DNA of 64,000 bases from Siphonodentalium dalli (taxonomy: Eukaryota; Mollusca; Scaphopoda; Gadilida; Siphonodentaliidae). Under the pieces are notes generated by a model. That model saw nothing but the letters and a program-made list of their open reading frames with translations, was not told the origin of the DNA and did not search any database. Shown one piece after another: positions 29,719 through 41,360 of this stretch (within the stretch, counting starts at the first letter, position 1; every line of letters begins with the position of its first letter). The translations under genes and the position numbers were made by a program. The DNA is taken from NCBI GenBank assembly GCA_032622095.1, contig CP136061.1, positions 61,129,627-61,193,626 of the forward strand, in the 5' to 3' direction.

Positions 29719-32700
29719 CCCGATTCGTCATCTCAGGTTTAAACCTGGTCTACGTATATAAACCTCTAGGTTTAAACCGCCGTGAGTCAGCAAAATCCGT
29801 GCCGCGACCGCAGGTCTAAGCGACGCATTCGTCATCTCTGGTTTAAACCTGGTCCAGGCAGACCAGTGGTTTAACAGTAGTGTCTCTGTATCGTCGAGAT
29901 AATTAATCGTACTTTCCTAATGCGGACCGCCTCGTTTTATTGATTGCGAAAATCAATAATTACGACAGCGACCATATTTTGATTGGAAATTTATAAGTGA
30001 GAAGCGCTCAGACCTAATATGATAATATGCAAGGCATATAGAATGACCCCGTCATAATAGCAAGAATTATATTTTATTGAATACGGGTGCTTTAAATAAT
30101 CATTATGATACAGGTTAAATATTTATATATATATGAACAGCATTGATATGAAGTGGGAAGTAGTAAACAAAAACATCGTATTGGCTGCTGACTTCAGAAA
30201 AAAATCAACACTTCGCTGCATGTACATGTAAAACCTGACGTGATATTATAAATAACTCATATTACGTGTATGAGCATGGCTTCACTCGTAGTTTGTGGAT
30301 TTGATGACACGTTTTTCTGCTTTCATTCTCATATATATTTGTGATTCTTACAAGCAATTGCCATATCTTATTTTAACCCCTGGAAAATTTGAAGTCGTAT
30401 TATTTTTCGCTCAGTTTTAAATTCGCGAACCAATTGTTGTGCGAAAAATAGCTCTCAATCAATAAATCAATCAATAGATGTCTGGTCTATATAGTGAGGT
30501 GAAATCAGTTGTCCGCGAAGACGACATGACACGTTCATTCATGTTTGGATTCTGGCCCGCAGAGACAAATGACGCTTTGGTGTCATGACGCCGTAACTCC
30601 ACGCCTTCATTTTTCTTACAAATGAAACTTATCTAATAAGAACCTATGCAGGACATATTCATAACAACTTACTATTTATAAACAAATAAATAAATACTTC
30701 AGTTGTCCATTGCCACATATTGGAAGTTGTGAAGTAACAAATTCGTTTCATATCTAATGCCGCGATTTTCTAAAACCACTGCCGGAAGTCACGTGATTTT
30801 TTTCACGAAAAAGTTGTCTCGCTAAAAATTTCACCTACACGGTCGATATACTAATATGATCGCACGTGACACGTAGTGGGGAAACCACACAAATACATCA
30901 AACTATCACAACAATTTCCATCTATATACGTAGTTTCCAACTGTTGCTGTGTCAGTCATGGGATTTCAAAATGTTGAATACTTTCACCAAGTTGGAGGGG
31001 CGGATTCCGCGGAACACTACAGTACAGCCACCCTGCCACCACGTATCTCGTTAAAACAACTCATGAATACACATCCATGCCAAACTAAAGCTAGCAACTG
31101 CCCACGTTTATATATGACAAATATAAATGTTTACATGGGCGCTATATCCCAAAATATCACTGGGGAAATCTTTCGCGCGAACAGTTTCACGCGCTAGCTA
31201 GCTAGCTCTTGTCAATAGAAAACATCTCTCGTTTGAATCCAGTCTGTATTGTTCTAGAAAATGGTCTTTAGAGAAGTCTCTTAATTAATCTCTGAAAACC
31301 AAACAAACAAACAACACGTTTGTAGGGAGGGATCCCATATTTATTGTGTGCATATTGTATATAAAAATGTCCTTTGGCCATTTTGTATATATAATTGCGT
31401 TTAGTCTAGTGATGTGAAATCGGTGTTTCCGGTAAAGACCGAATGTGTCTGGATTCTGGCCCACAAAACCAACTGACGTAAATGACGTCATGGACCATGT
31501 CATGACGTCTTCGCTGGTTTTCGGTCAGCTAACCAACGAAAATGGTCAAAATGAAACTAATTCACAAGCCTACATAACATAGGAATTGTTCAGAAAAGCT
31601 GAAGTTGCTAATTTCATAACCATCCCACTTGGTCCACTTCCGATTCCGTGATTTCACAATTTGATATTATTGTTCCCAGGATGCTATGCAAAAGCGGGCG
31701 GAAGTCACGTGATTTTTAACCCATTTTTCTTGTCCTGATTTTCATCGCGTCGAAATTCTGTTTCATGGTATTGTAAAATTTAATGACGTCATTCACGCCT
31801 AAACTTGAAAAGCAACACAGCGCCTGTGGCGCTGTGGTGGTTGCTAATATGATCGCACGTGACACGTAGTGGGGCAACCACACAAATACATCAAACTATC
31901 ACAACAATTTCCATCTATATACGTAGTTTCCAACTGTTGCTGTGTCAGTCATGGGATTTCAAAATGTTGAATACTTTCACCAAAGTTGGAGGGGCGGATT
32001 CCGCGGAACACTACAGTACAACCACCCTGCCACCACGTATCTCGTTAAAACAACTCATACACATCCATGCCAAACTAAAGCTAGCAACTTCCCACGTTTA
32101 TATATGACAAATATAAATGTTTACATGGGCGCTATATCCCAAAATATCACTGGGGAAATCTTTCGCGCGAACAGTTTCATGCGCTAGCTAGCTAGCTAGC
32201 TCTTGTCAATAGAAAACATCTCTCGTTTGAATCCAGTCTGTATTGTTCTAGAAAATGGTCTTTAGAGAAGTCTCTTAATTACATTTAAGTGTATATATTG
32301 TGGAAGGCAGCTGAATTAGCTCATTGCATGGTCAAAAATTCAAACTGATACCGGTAGTCAAAATGACATTTGAAAACATGATGAATAATATAATCTTATA
32401 TGCACTCACTAGTTTTAAAAGAAGAACAAACAAAAAAGGAACAATGAAAACCAAGCAAACAAATAACACGTTTGTAGGGAGGGATCCCATATTTATTGTG
32501 TGCATATTGTATATAAAATGTCCTTTGGCCATTTTGTATATATAATTGCGTTTAGTCTAGCGATGTGAAATCGGTGTTTCCGGTAAAGACCAAATGTGTC
32601 TGGATTATGGCCCACAAAACCAACTGACGTAAATGACGTCATGGACCATGTCATGACGTCTTCGCTGGTTTTCGGTCAGCTAACCAACGAAAATGGTCAA

Positions 32701-33466
32701 AATGAAACTAATTCATAAGCCTACATAACATAGGAATTGTTCAGAAAAACTGAAGTTGCTAATTTTATAACCATTCCACTTGGTCCACTTCCGATTCCGT
32801 GATTTCACAATTTGATATTATTGTTCCCAGGATGCTATGCAAAAGCGGGGCGGAAGTCACGTGATTTTTAACCCATTTTTCTTGTCCGGATTTTCATCGC
32901 GTCGAAATTCTGTTTCATGGTATTGTAAAAATTAATGACGTCATTCACGCCTAAACTTGAAAAGCAACACAGCGCCTGCGGCGCTGTGGTGGTTGCTATA
33001 AATTATGTGTGACGTCACAAGTGCGTACGCCCGCCTGTTACCTATACACGACCCGAGCTCGCTGGGCGGGGTCGTTATAACCCATTGAAAGTATGGCACA
33101 CGTGTAGTGTACATCAGGGAAACGTTATATAAATATATTAAATATGCATCACGATAGGTTACTTTAAAAACAACAAAGAGATCGGATTAATGGTCCATGA
33201 GCGATACTTATTTCTCAATGAATAAATCCAATGAGCGTGCACGCATTCGCGATAATTTATGACATGTCAATAACCATTATATTGGCTTGTCTTTTGGTCC
33301 GAAGAAGGTATAGTTTGACTGTATGCTCATATCACCAAATCGAGTTGTCAATTAGTTGATAACCGAACGACAAAAATGCCCCTTTAGACCCGGTTTGGCT
33401 GGACCGCCAATCTAGGTTTAAACCAGGTTTAAACTCGGAGGTTTAAACCGGAGATGACGAATCCGG
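29719..33466. mobile_element. 3.7-kb inverted-repeat element with GTTTAAAC motifs (copy 1)
   Basis: The left end CCCGATTCGTCATCTC and right end GAGATGACGAATCCGG are inverted copies with one mismatch. Subterminal DNA is rich in GGTTTAAACC blocks; the left end repeats its own terminal motif at about 29825. Copy 2 (45035-46847) matches it at both ends (TTTATTGATTGCGAAAATCA left; GAGATCGGATTAATGGTnCA right), which defines the family. The interior of copy 1 is different and holds a large tandem duplication. No transposase frame was found and no target duplication is evident. Confidence 0.75.
30480..33005. repeat. ~1-kb internal tandem duplication within the 3.7-kb element
   Basis: Two close copies begin GATCGCACGTGACACGTAGT at 30858 and 31851 (period 993) and end GCGCTGTGGTGGTTGCTA before 31851 and at about 33000. 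Copy 2 has ~150 bp not in copy 1 (about 32281-32440). A third, strongly diverged unit, 30480-30857, precedes them. GACGTCAT and GTCACGTGATTTTT motifs recur in each unit. Open frames in the two copies are parallel and look incidental. Confidence 0.88.
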
Positions 33467-35050
33467 CCAGTTTGTTCTTATATGCATTGCCCCAATTTTG
33501 GCGATTCTAGTCATTGTTTATAAACAAATCCTGGATTTTATTGAAGCTGGATGTCGTTTACTCACAAACAATCATTATAAAATATCAGCATCAGATTATC
33601 GTAACTTGAACAATACAAATAATCAATCTAAGAACAAGGTAAGCCTATTTCGTCATGTTCTTTCCATGTACGTACAAACATTAACCCTCAGACCAATCTC
33701 GAATTAAGGCATCAAGTCGCTTTAATTTGTGATTGAAAAGTATATAATTAAAAAAAATTATAATATTTGTAATACAGTTATCAAATGAACATACGGAATA
33801 AAGATGTATTGAACGTTGTATACAGTATCACCACGCCGTTGTGTGGCTTTCTCTTCGTTCTTTTCTATATCATGAAATGTGCAAATGCATTGGTTATGTC
33901 TATGGGGAAGAAGAACCAAATTTAGCCCCGACTGAGAATCAACAGTTACTAGCTATATATATAGTTCAGCACAAACACCGAAAGTTGAAAATCAGCAACT
34001 CAGTAACATCGATGTGTTGGTGGAAGCTGATTGTAATATAGTTGCTCGAAGAAATGCATGAGAGAATTGACGACTTTACAGTTCTCAGACAACGACAAGC
34101 AGATGATTATCCTCTGTCGATTATGTTCTTTCGTCAATAAATGCAACCCCCCCCCCCCCCCGATAGCAAACTTTGAAGTTCTACCGTTAGCTCCCTTTTC
34201 AGCGACATGCATTCGCCAATTGAAATTAAAATTATAGATTACCCGTCTCAGAGAGCAGTCCCATCTGAACATTTTCAGTCTGCGTCCGTACCAGGCTTCC
34301 TTATATTCCGTATACGTGATGTCAGTGATCAGGCCAGCGTAGCGAGGTGACTGACTCTGCCTTGCGGTTTGGTAAAGAGAAACAGAACATTGGTGAAGAG
34401 AAACGGATCCACATATTACAGTTTGATAAATAGGGACATGTGGGTCAGAGCTAGCGATTAACTTGAGTGGCTAGTAGCACAACAGTGTATCGGAGAAGAC
34501 GAACATAATGTTTGAGAAGAGAGACAGAGTAATTTGGCTAATAGTCGGATTCCTTATGTCGAAAAAAAATGGTCGCGCATTTTCGGAATGTTAAAAGCGA
34601 TAGGAGAACGATTTCTATACCACCAGGGTGTCTATTTTCAGAATCTACCTGTCTCCAGCTTGATATTTTAATGGAAACAGATTTGTGTGAGGCTTTGTTT
34701 GTGTACCCCTCTATTTTGTCCCGTCCACCCTGGTCCACCTGGTAATAAAAAACATGCTATTACGCATAGGAAGTTCGATAAGTGGCTTTCTCTGTTCCTG
34801 GAAATCGAAAAACAGGGAGAGATCTTGCCACAAATTGCATAATTACATATCTTAATGTGGAATTTTATCATAAAATCATCAGATGAATTGTATTTATGAC
34901 TGCATTTTCAATTTTATTTCCCAAATATTAAGGTATTGTATATTCATAAAATCAGCTACATCACATATATACGAACATGAACAATCTACAAGGATATCTT
35001 GGTGATATGTCACAAACAAATCTCCGATACATCGATTTTTGGTAAAGATA
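33467..35050. other. gene-free stretch, possible decayed coding fragments
   Basis: Short open frames at 33498-33640 (followed by a donor-like AAG|GTAAGC) and 33841-34041 have some protein-like composition, but match nothing I recognise and lack linked splice sites. A 15-C run is at 34147-34161. No gene is claimed. Confidence 0.4.
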
Positions 35051-35500
35051 TCGCAGAAAAGCTAACCCTACCCCCACCCTAGCTGATTTCTCAAGTCAGA
35101 TTCCTTTGGTAAAAAAAACCGTCGCGCGGTTTCGTAATGTCAAACACGACATGCGAATGGTTTATTTATCAATAGCGTGTCTACTTTCAGAATCTACCTG
35201 TGTCCAGTTGAAATTTTATTGGAAAAAGTTTTTTTGGACTGTTTTAAGAATTTAAAGAGCGTTTACTTATTATACAAATATTAATCCTCATAACTAACCT
35301 TCTGGTGGACTGTACGAGTTGAAATTAACAAAAGTATCAAATATGGCGGTATACTTCAGAGTCTACTTGTTTCCAGTCTGATGACATTTTAGTGGAAACA
35401 AATTGTTTGGACGGTTTTAAGAATTTAAAGAGCGTTTCCTGGTTATAAAAAATATTAACTACACGATTAGCCTTATAATGAATTGTGCGAGTTGAAATTA
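35050..35500. repeat. two diverged direct repeats of ~150 bp
   Basis: CAGAATCTACCTGTGTCCAG (about 35190) and CAGAGTCTACTTGTTTCCAG (about 35357) each begin a unit that continues with a shared GTTTTAAGAATTTAAAGAGC. A shorter relic with the same opening lies near 34640. Confidence 0.7.
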
Positions 35501-35773
35501 TGCACATATATCATGTATGACTCTGAAATGTATTTTTGAGAATATTGGTGTCGTCAGATAAGTCCCCGCTGGTACAGTACTACAGTTGCGAACAAAATTT
35601 AATGTTGGACCCTATAGAGAGTTTGACAATTTACTCACATGTTCACAGTGATGTGGAACTTAATGGCTATCATATATGCATGGCTCATACACGTAATCTA
35701 CTGTAACTATATGTGATTTTACAAAATTAACTTGCAAATATAGTCAGACCACCAGATACAGTAATTGATAAAA

Positions 35774-36208
35774 ATGTGGTTCACATCAATCGTATACATC
35801 ACAATCACGTGCTTCAGTGAGAATGTCCACTATTCTACAAATGTAATGTTTATTAAGACTAAAGTTTCAGGATGTCTTTTTAAATTGATTGATGGTGTTT
35901 TTTCATCAATTGACAAAATTAATGTTTATTGCCAGGACGAAGTACCGCATAATACGGAGTTGTGTGGTAACAAATATGCAAGTCATATTTATGTAAGTGC
36001 CAGTCATTTTTTGCTAAAATTGTTCGGTTATGTAGAATTTTTCATATGTTCACGCCAAGCTATGGTGCTTATGGATCATTCTGTTTTAGTATTAAATTTG
36101 GAGAAACCCGACCAACATCAATGTAACAACTACAACATCTCATCTATGCCAATAATATGTTTAGCCATACATGTGAATAGGGTGGTATTATATCATATTT
36201 TTAAGTAA
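35774..36208 (+). CDS. candidate single-exon secreted protein, 144 aa
   Basis: ATG 35774 (a near-cognate codon nine bases earlier extends the frame) to TAA 36206-36208, long for this AT-rich DNA. The N-terminus (MWFTSIVYITITCFSENVHY) looks like a signal peptide. Downstream, NVYCQDEVPHNTELCGNK followed by a hydrophobic strand resembles the second half of a CUB-like domain, but the match is weak. Two bases after the stop lies a perfect 25-bp hairpin. It may be a small secreted protein, a retrogene or chance; no promoter or polyadenylation signal was identified. Confidence 0.3.
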   Translation: MWFTSIVYITITCFSENVHYSTNVMFIKTKVSGCLFKLIDGVFSSIDKINVYCQDEVPHNTELCGNKYASHIYVSASHFLLKLFGYVEFFICSRQAMVLMDHSVLVLNLEKPDQHQCNNYNISSMPIICLAIHVNRVVLYHIFK

Positions 36209-36209
36209 T

Positions 36210-36277
36210 GGTGAGAGCACGCGAATAGTTCTTTCACGAGATTTATTCTGGTAAAGAACTATTCGCGTGCTCTCACC
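36210..36277. repeat. perfect hairpin with 25-bp arms and 18-nt loop
   Basis: Arms GGTGAGAGCACGCGAATAGT... (36210-36234) and its exact complement (36253-36277) flank an 18-nt loop. The pairing is perfect and stops sharply on both sides. It lies 2 bp after the stop of the 35774 frame and just before another open stretch on the + strand. Confidence 0.95.
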
Positions 36278-36444
36278 GACTTAGAGCACAATTGACCGCA
36301 CATAATGCGATTATCTCGAAATACGAAATTGATCGTGCGTTGAACACGACGTACAATCCGCGCGCTGGCCGAGATGAACGCAATGACCCGTTGGCCACAC
36401 CAATCATCGTGATTACCCATGCAGTGATCGCCGTTGAATGTGAA
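36229..36444 (+). pseudogene. unassigned open stretch after the hairpin
   Basis: The + strand frame, without start codon, reads HNAIISKYEIDRALNTTYNP and RDERNDPLATPIIVITHAV before a TAA at 36445. Its higher CpG content and balanced composition set it apart from the AT-rich surroundings. A further open piece (WNLTCNQQPTTFAKGNAAHH) follows near 36620-36680. It could be a decayed exon or a viral or transposon gene; I do not recognise it. Confidence 0.3.
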
Positions 36445-37083
36445 TAAATATGTCCGAAACGACACGGATTAACGTGTGACCCGTTTTCACAAACCAAGTC
36501 ACTCGCAGATGTGTTTGGAAAGTCAAATGTGGAAGTCGCATGATTGTGTCTTACTATTATTATATACATTGTATAAATGGATCATGAATTCCGAAGAAGT
36601 CTGTCTGCCAGAATGATGACATGGAATTTGACCTGTAACCAACAACCAACTACTTTTGCCAAAGGTAATGCTGCACATCATTATTATGTGACAAACGTGT
36701 CGCCTTTTCAAGAAACTGTTTCGAAATTACTACCATAATAGTCCATTGGTTCCTCCAGATTCTCCAGATACAAGTTCTGTTGTTAGTTATATCGGATATG
36801 TGGAGCGCTATATTGTGAAGTGGTGATTCTGTTGGATCATTGGATCTATCACTATATTTAGTGGTTCTAAATGTAAATGTTAATTCGTTTAGTTTCATCG
36901 TTGGATTAGTGGTCCTGAGAATATTTTCGGAACTGGATTAGTTTTGTGGAATAATTATAATAAATGTAATTATGCTACTAGTTAATAAATAATTCAACCA
37001 ATGCATGTGTTAATATTGCCACCACCCCCCCCCCCCCCCGTTCGTCCTGTTGATGTATTATGTATATAGATAGATACTGTAAT

Positions 37084-37482
37084 TTTGGTAAATCACACCC
37101 AATTCCCAAGGCTGGCAAACTAATATTTCAGTGATATCCCATTGTTCGACACGCGCCACTCTTAACAAACAAATCGCGCGGTCGTTTCAATGTAGCTTCA
37201 GTTATTATACAAGAGGACATGCATCCCCCACCCGCACCCCCCTTATACGCCGTCCCTATATATGTGCCTGCTTAGTGCCTGAGGTGCATAAATATTAACG
37301 GAGTATAATGGCAGTGTGTTTGGGGGAAGCAGAGCGCTGTTCGCGCCCCTGTGGCCTCTGGTAATTGAAGCTACTTCGAAGCGCCCGTGCGATTTGTCTG
37401 TTGTGAGTTGCGTGTGCCTAACAATGGGGTAATCATTGAACTATTACTTCGCCAGCCTTGGGAATCGGTGTTCTTTACCAAA
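37084..37482. mobile_element. 399-bp MITE with ~32-bp imperfect inverted ends
   Basis: The left end reads TTTGGTAAATCACACCCAAT and then TCCCAAGGCTGGC; the right end, on the - strand, reads TTTGGTAAAGAACACCGATT and then CCCAAGGCTGGC. The target duplication is unclear. The interior has no coding sequence. Confidence 0.75.
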
Positions 37483-37877
37483 CATCAGGGAACGATGGCA
37501 ACAATGGGATTGTGCTCTAAACAATGTTAACATGTCTATATGTATTGCTAAACATTGCTGGGCATATAGATTAGTTGTTGTTCTATAAATCCTGGTAGTT
37601 TATCCAAATTGGGAGTTGAAATTATTTTGATCTGATGACAAAGAAGACACTTCTCCGTCCACTCAATACATCCCCCGGGATGCATGTTTCACATACTAAA
37701 TTAACATCTTAGTGAACATAACAAATCACTCCCTCAAATCCTTTGCCACAAGGATAAAAATAAATCGTCAGTATAAATAGGCAAGACATACCTGACACTT
37801 TCTAAGAGAGAATTTATTTATAAGAAGACGTACATGTGCATTATGCGCTTGGTCTTATAGATAGTACACCACATTAA

Positions 37878-38269
37878 CCCTTTACCCAACAGAAGGGCCC
37901 TGTGCCAATGCATTCTCTTATATATGCGAGTCGACCATAGGTCGCCTCGCATATATAAGAGAATGCATTGGCTTAACACATTACAAATTATAAAATTGTT
38001 AAAGAATGTAAGAAAAAATGGTAAAAAGTGTTAAAAACAGATTTTTTTTAGGCCAATGCATTCTCTTATATATGCGAGGCGACCTATGGTCGACTCGCAT
38101 ATATAAGAGAATGCATTGGCACAGGGCATAACTGTAACTATCACAATGTGGTCAAGGAGCCGGTTCCAATGATATCCATATTTGTATGGTTCTATTGAGA
38201 CAGACCGAAGATATTTTAGGCTGTTGAAGCTTTATTTGGCCGGTTTTGGCCGGTTTGTTGGGTAAAGGG
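37878..38269. mobile_element. 392-bp TTAA MITE, CCCTTTACCCAACA family, copy A
   Basis: It starts CCCTTTACCCAACAG right after TTAA (37874-37877) and ends GTTGGGTAAAGGG, followed by TCAA (one-base decay). It carries two 69-bp near-perfect palindromes (37904-37972 and 38052-38120) that are reverse complements of each other. Copy B (60946-61337) has the same length and differs at only about five positions, so the family moved recently. Confidence 0.92.
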
Positions 38270-38571
38270 TCAAGATGCAAGTGACACAGTGCGTGGACAA
38301 AGCTTTAAAAGACTTGCATATGAATCACGATTAATGGGATAGAATAATAATGACACAACCGTGTTGTCAATTTCACCATGGCTACTACAAATTTAATAGT
38401 CATAAATTCTATATTTATGTGCATGTTTGAGAACTGTGGGTCCTAACAAAAACGATGACTTTGTTGTATCATTATATGGTGATAAAGTTTAGTATAATTC
38501 TCTCATTTTGCGACAAGTATACGTGCCTTGTTTATTTTGTGAGGAGAGGGTTCAATATATATTAGGATGAC

Positions 38572-39964
38572 ATGATAATGGTGCGACAAGATCGCGAAGA
38601 AACTGGAAGTCGTGCATGGTGGTTTCGTGAATACTACTTATTGATACTAGTGTCGAAGAACATAGTTGAGGGGACCCTTCCATCACCCTTCACAATGTAT
38701 CATGACTCCATCTGTTGTGAACAAACCATCGACTTAGGCTTAATGGATCGTTCTCCCCAAGAATATACTTGGGCTTTGAACCGTGACGTCCCATGGCGAT
38801 CAACACTCTGCATGGGCCGTGGTATTTTCCTGTAAATTAGATAGTGTCTATAGTCGGATAATATTGGTTATGCTCAAATGGTGACACAGATATGAAACTG
38901 TACAGGTTTGTGCCCCATGGGCCATTGATCATTATAAGATCGAGAAACTTAGCCTGGGCAACTATCAGTAATTGACTGGGAATTGCAATTATAGCTTATA
39001 GCGTCGTAATTCAACGCCAGTGTTTGCGTTTCCGATGAAGTTAATACCCAAATGTGAAATTTGAGATATAGCTGACCATCAGAGTGAACCAAATGTCTTA
39101 TTTAAGTTTAGCAACGGTTGCTAACCAAATGCCACAATGGTGTACTAATCATTCATTGGTGTTTTTGCATTAATTTAGTCAGTGTCTAATCACATGGTGC
39201 TGGTTTTGTTCAAAGTTGGGCACATGTGTGTCTAAAAATTGTGCAGGCATGTACTGCATAGGCCACTGATCATTATAAGATCGGGAGACTTTGCCACCCG
39301 ATAGCTCCTTGGTAACAGTTACTAAGCACCTACTCGGAATTTGCAGGAAAATGCAATTATAGTCCATAACTATTTTACTCATTAAGCTCTACTTTAGTGG
39401 AAATTCGAATTTACTTGATTGTCACAGCTATATATGAAGCGTGAAGATTAATTGTGGTTACAATATTGATGGTGAATGTTGCATGGGTTTCAGTCGATGT
39501 ACGGAAGTTCTCCAAATGTAAATGGCGTGGGAAGTGTGAAAGCAAAGCCTATACTGCTATAGTAAAGATCTCAGCTGCACCGAAATGTCAATTTGTCAGT
39601 AGCACAAATCCTGCGAAAACACAGAATCTCCCAGTGTATGTGGGATAGACTTCGATGACAACGATATAGTTAATGACTATGAACAACTAACATCTATACC
39701 TGTGTAATTATGCACTACATCCCGTTATGATCAACGATGTGGCTTCAAAAACTACTCAGTGGACAACAAGACAGACAAGTATCAAATAAAACAATAATTT
39801 AATATGTAATCACATTGCGAAACTTCAGTCTTGATGGGAATATTTTCGTTTGACTCAACAGACTGCATATTATCGAAATTACAAAACCATTCGACACTTA
39901 CTTTTGCCAATAAGTGATATTAGAATCATCGTTTGAGCATAACACGAAATTCCCCATAGTGTTT
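38572..39964. other. gene-free stretch with two copies of a GATCATTATAAGATCG segment
   Basis: TGATCATTATAAGATCG with flanking sequence (CATGGGCCA / CATAGGCCA) occurs near 38915 and 39258, followed in both by GCAATTATAG; the copies are direct and diverged. A + strand open frame at 38572-38835 has no recognisable domain and I do not call it. Confidence 0.5.
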
Positions 39965-41360
39965 TTGATCGCAACTGTAGCCAGTAACAATCATCTGATC
40001 ACATCCAATCTTTTAAAAACTACGTCTGTGTTTCATACTGAGTATTTTTTAGGAATATCAGTACGCGCATAGCATCATACGCAAAATGGCGCCATTTATC
40101 CAAAATACTAGAATCTCCATAGGGCTCAGTGTTAAATTTTGATCGCAACTGTAACCAGCAAGAATGAACTGATCACATCAAAATTTTCAAAAACACACGT
40201 AAGGGTCATAGCTAGTAGTTTTGAGAACTTTCAAATCGCACCGATCACCATACGCCAGATGGCACCATCTATCGTTTTCTGTAAATACGAAACGCTCTCT
40301 AAATTATGTTACCCCGATTTAGGCCGACCCGCCAAAATTAAGAATGTAAACAAGTCAATCCTGAAAACACACCTACTAGGTATACAGAATCCGTTTTCAT
40401 ATCGCTTTTAACAAACCAAAAATGCAAAATGACATAAGGAATCCGACTATAAGATGGACAGATTAAATTAGCGAAGAGGAAGAGAGTAGTTTCACGAAGA
40501 TGAGCAGAGTATTGGCGATAGGCACATATTAGTTTGGTGATGGTGGACATATTAGTTTGGTGATGGTGGACATATTAGTTTGGTGATGGTGGACATATTA
40601 GTTTGGTGATGGTGGACATATTAGTTTGGTGATGGTGGACATATTAGTTTCGCGAAGAAGAATAACAGAATAATTAGCGAAGAGTAACAGAACTGAAAAA
40701 TAAGAAAATATATTATTCCGACAGTTCAAACCTATATATAATATGTAAAATAACTTTGATAAAGTCATTTTGATAGTCGATAGTGTGTTGTAATTTGTTT
40801 GGAACAACCTCTTTGGATCAAGCCGGGTAGTTTATATATCAGGCGAGACCAGTATATACCATATATTACCAAATCGAGGGTAAGAATTTAACCGTATAGC
40901 TCCACCCCAAACTTGACCACTTGTCACGTTATATCTCCAGTTAAGTTTACTATAGACATATATGGTTGTTACGTCAAAAGGTAAACAATGTACGTAGTCC
41001 AATTCCCTGTATCATTTTGAATTGTCTGTTCGTTAGAGCGATATGAAAACTGATTCCATATGCTCAGTAGGTGTATTTTCAGGATTGACATGTTTCCACT
41101 CTTGAAATTTGGCCAGTTAGATATGAACCTAAGACATATTTTTTTGAAACTTTTGATGTGACCAGTTGATTCTTGCTGGCTATAGTTGCGATCTAAATTT
41201 AACATTGAACCCTATGGAGATTCCTATATTTTGGACAAATGGCGCCATTTTTCGTATATATATGCGCGAATTGAAATTCATATGCTCGAATTGAAATTTC
41301 TCAAAAATACTAACTATGAAAATGTGGATGTGATCAGATGATTCAGCGGTAATAATTTAA
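39965..41360. mobile_element. foldback element with diverged ~300-bp inverted arms
   Basis: The left arm holds GATCGCAACTGTAACCAGCA, AAATGGCGCC, CAATCCTGAAAACACACCTA and TTCATATCGCT (about 39965-40440). The right arm (about 40985-41350) holds their complements in reverse order, for example TAGGTGTATTTTCAGGATTG and TGCTGGCTATAGTTGCGATC. Between them lies a 23-bp minisatellite. No coding capacity. A fragment of an arm also appears near 35580. Confidence 0.78.
40524..40650. repeat. 23-bp minisatellite, five and a half copies
   Basis: Five identical units of ACATATTAGTTTGGTGATGG + TGG start at 40524, 40547, 40570, 40593 and 40616, with a partial sixth from 40639. Identity between units is perfect, so expansion is recent. 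Confidence 0.96.

Noticed and set aside
30866-32187. Repeated open frames in the ~1-kb duplication
   Set aside because: Parallel frames merely reflect the duplication; a single-base indel changes the frame between copies and no domain is visible.
36259-36569. Two - strand frames facing the 35774 gene
   Set aside because: The + strand reading of the same DNA is more protein-like; neither - frame has a recognisable domain.
40524-40650. CRISPR-like array
   Set aside because: Units are directly adjacent identical 23-mers with no spacers, in an animal genome.
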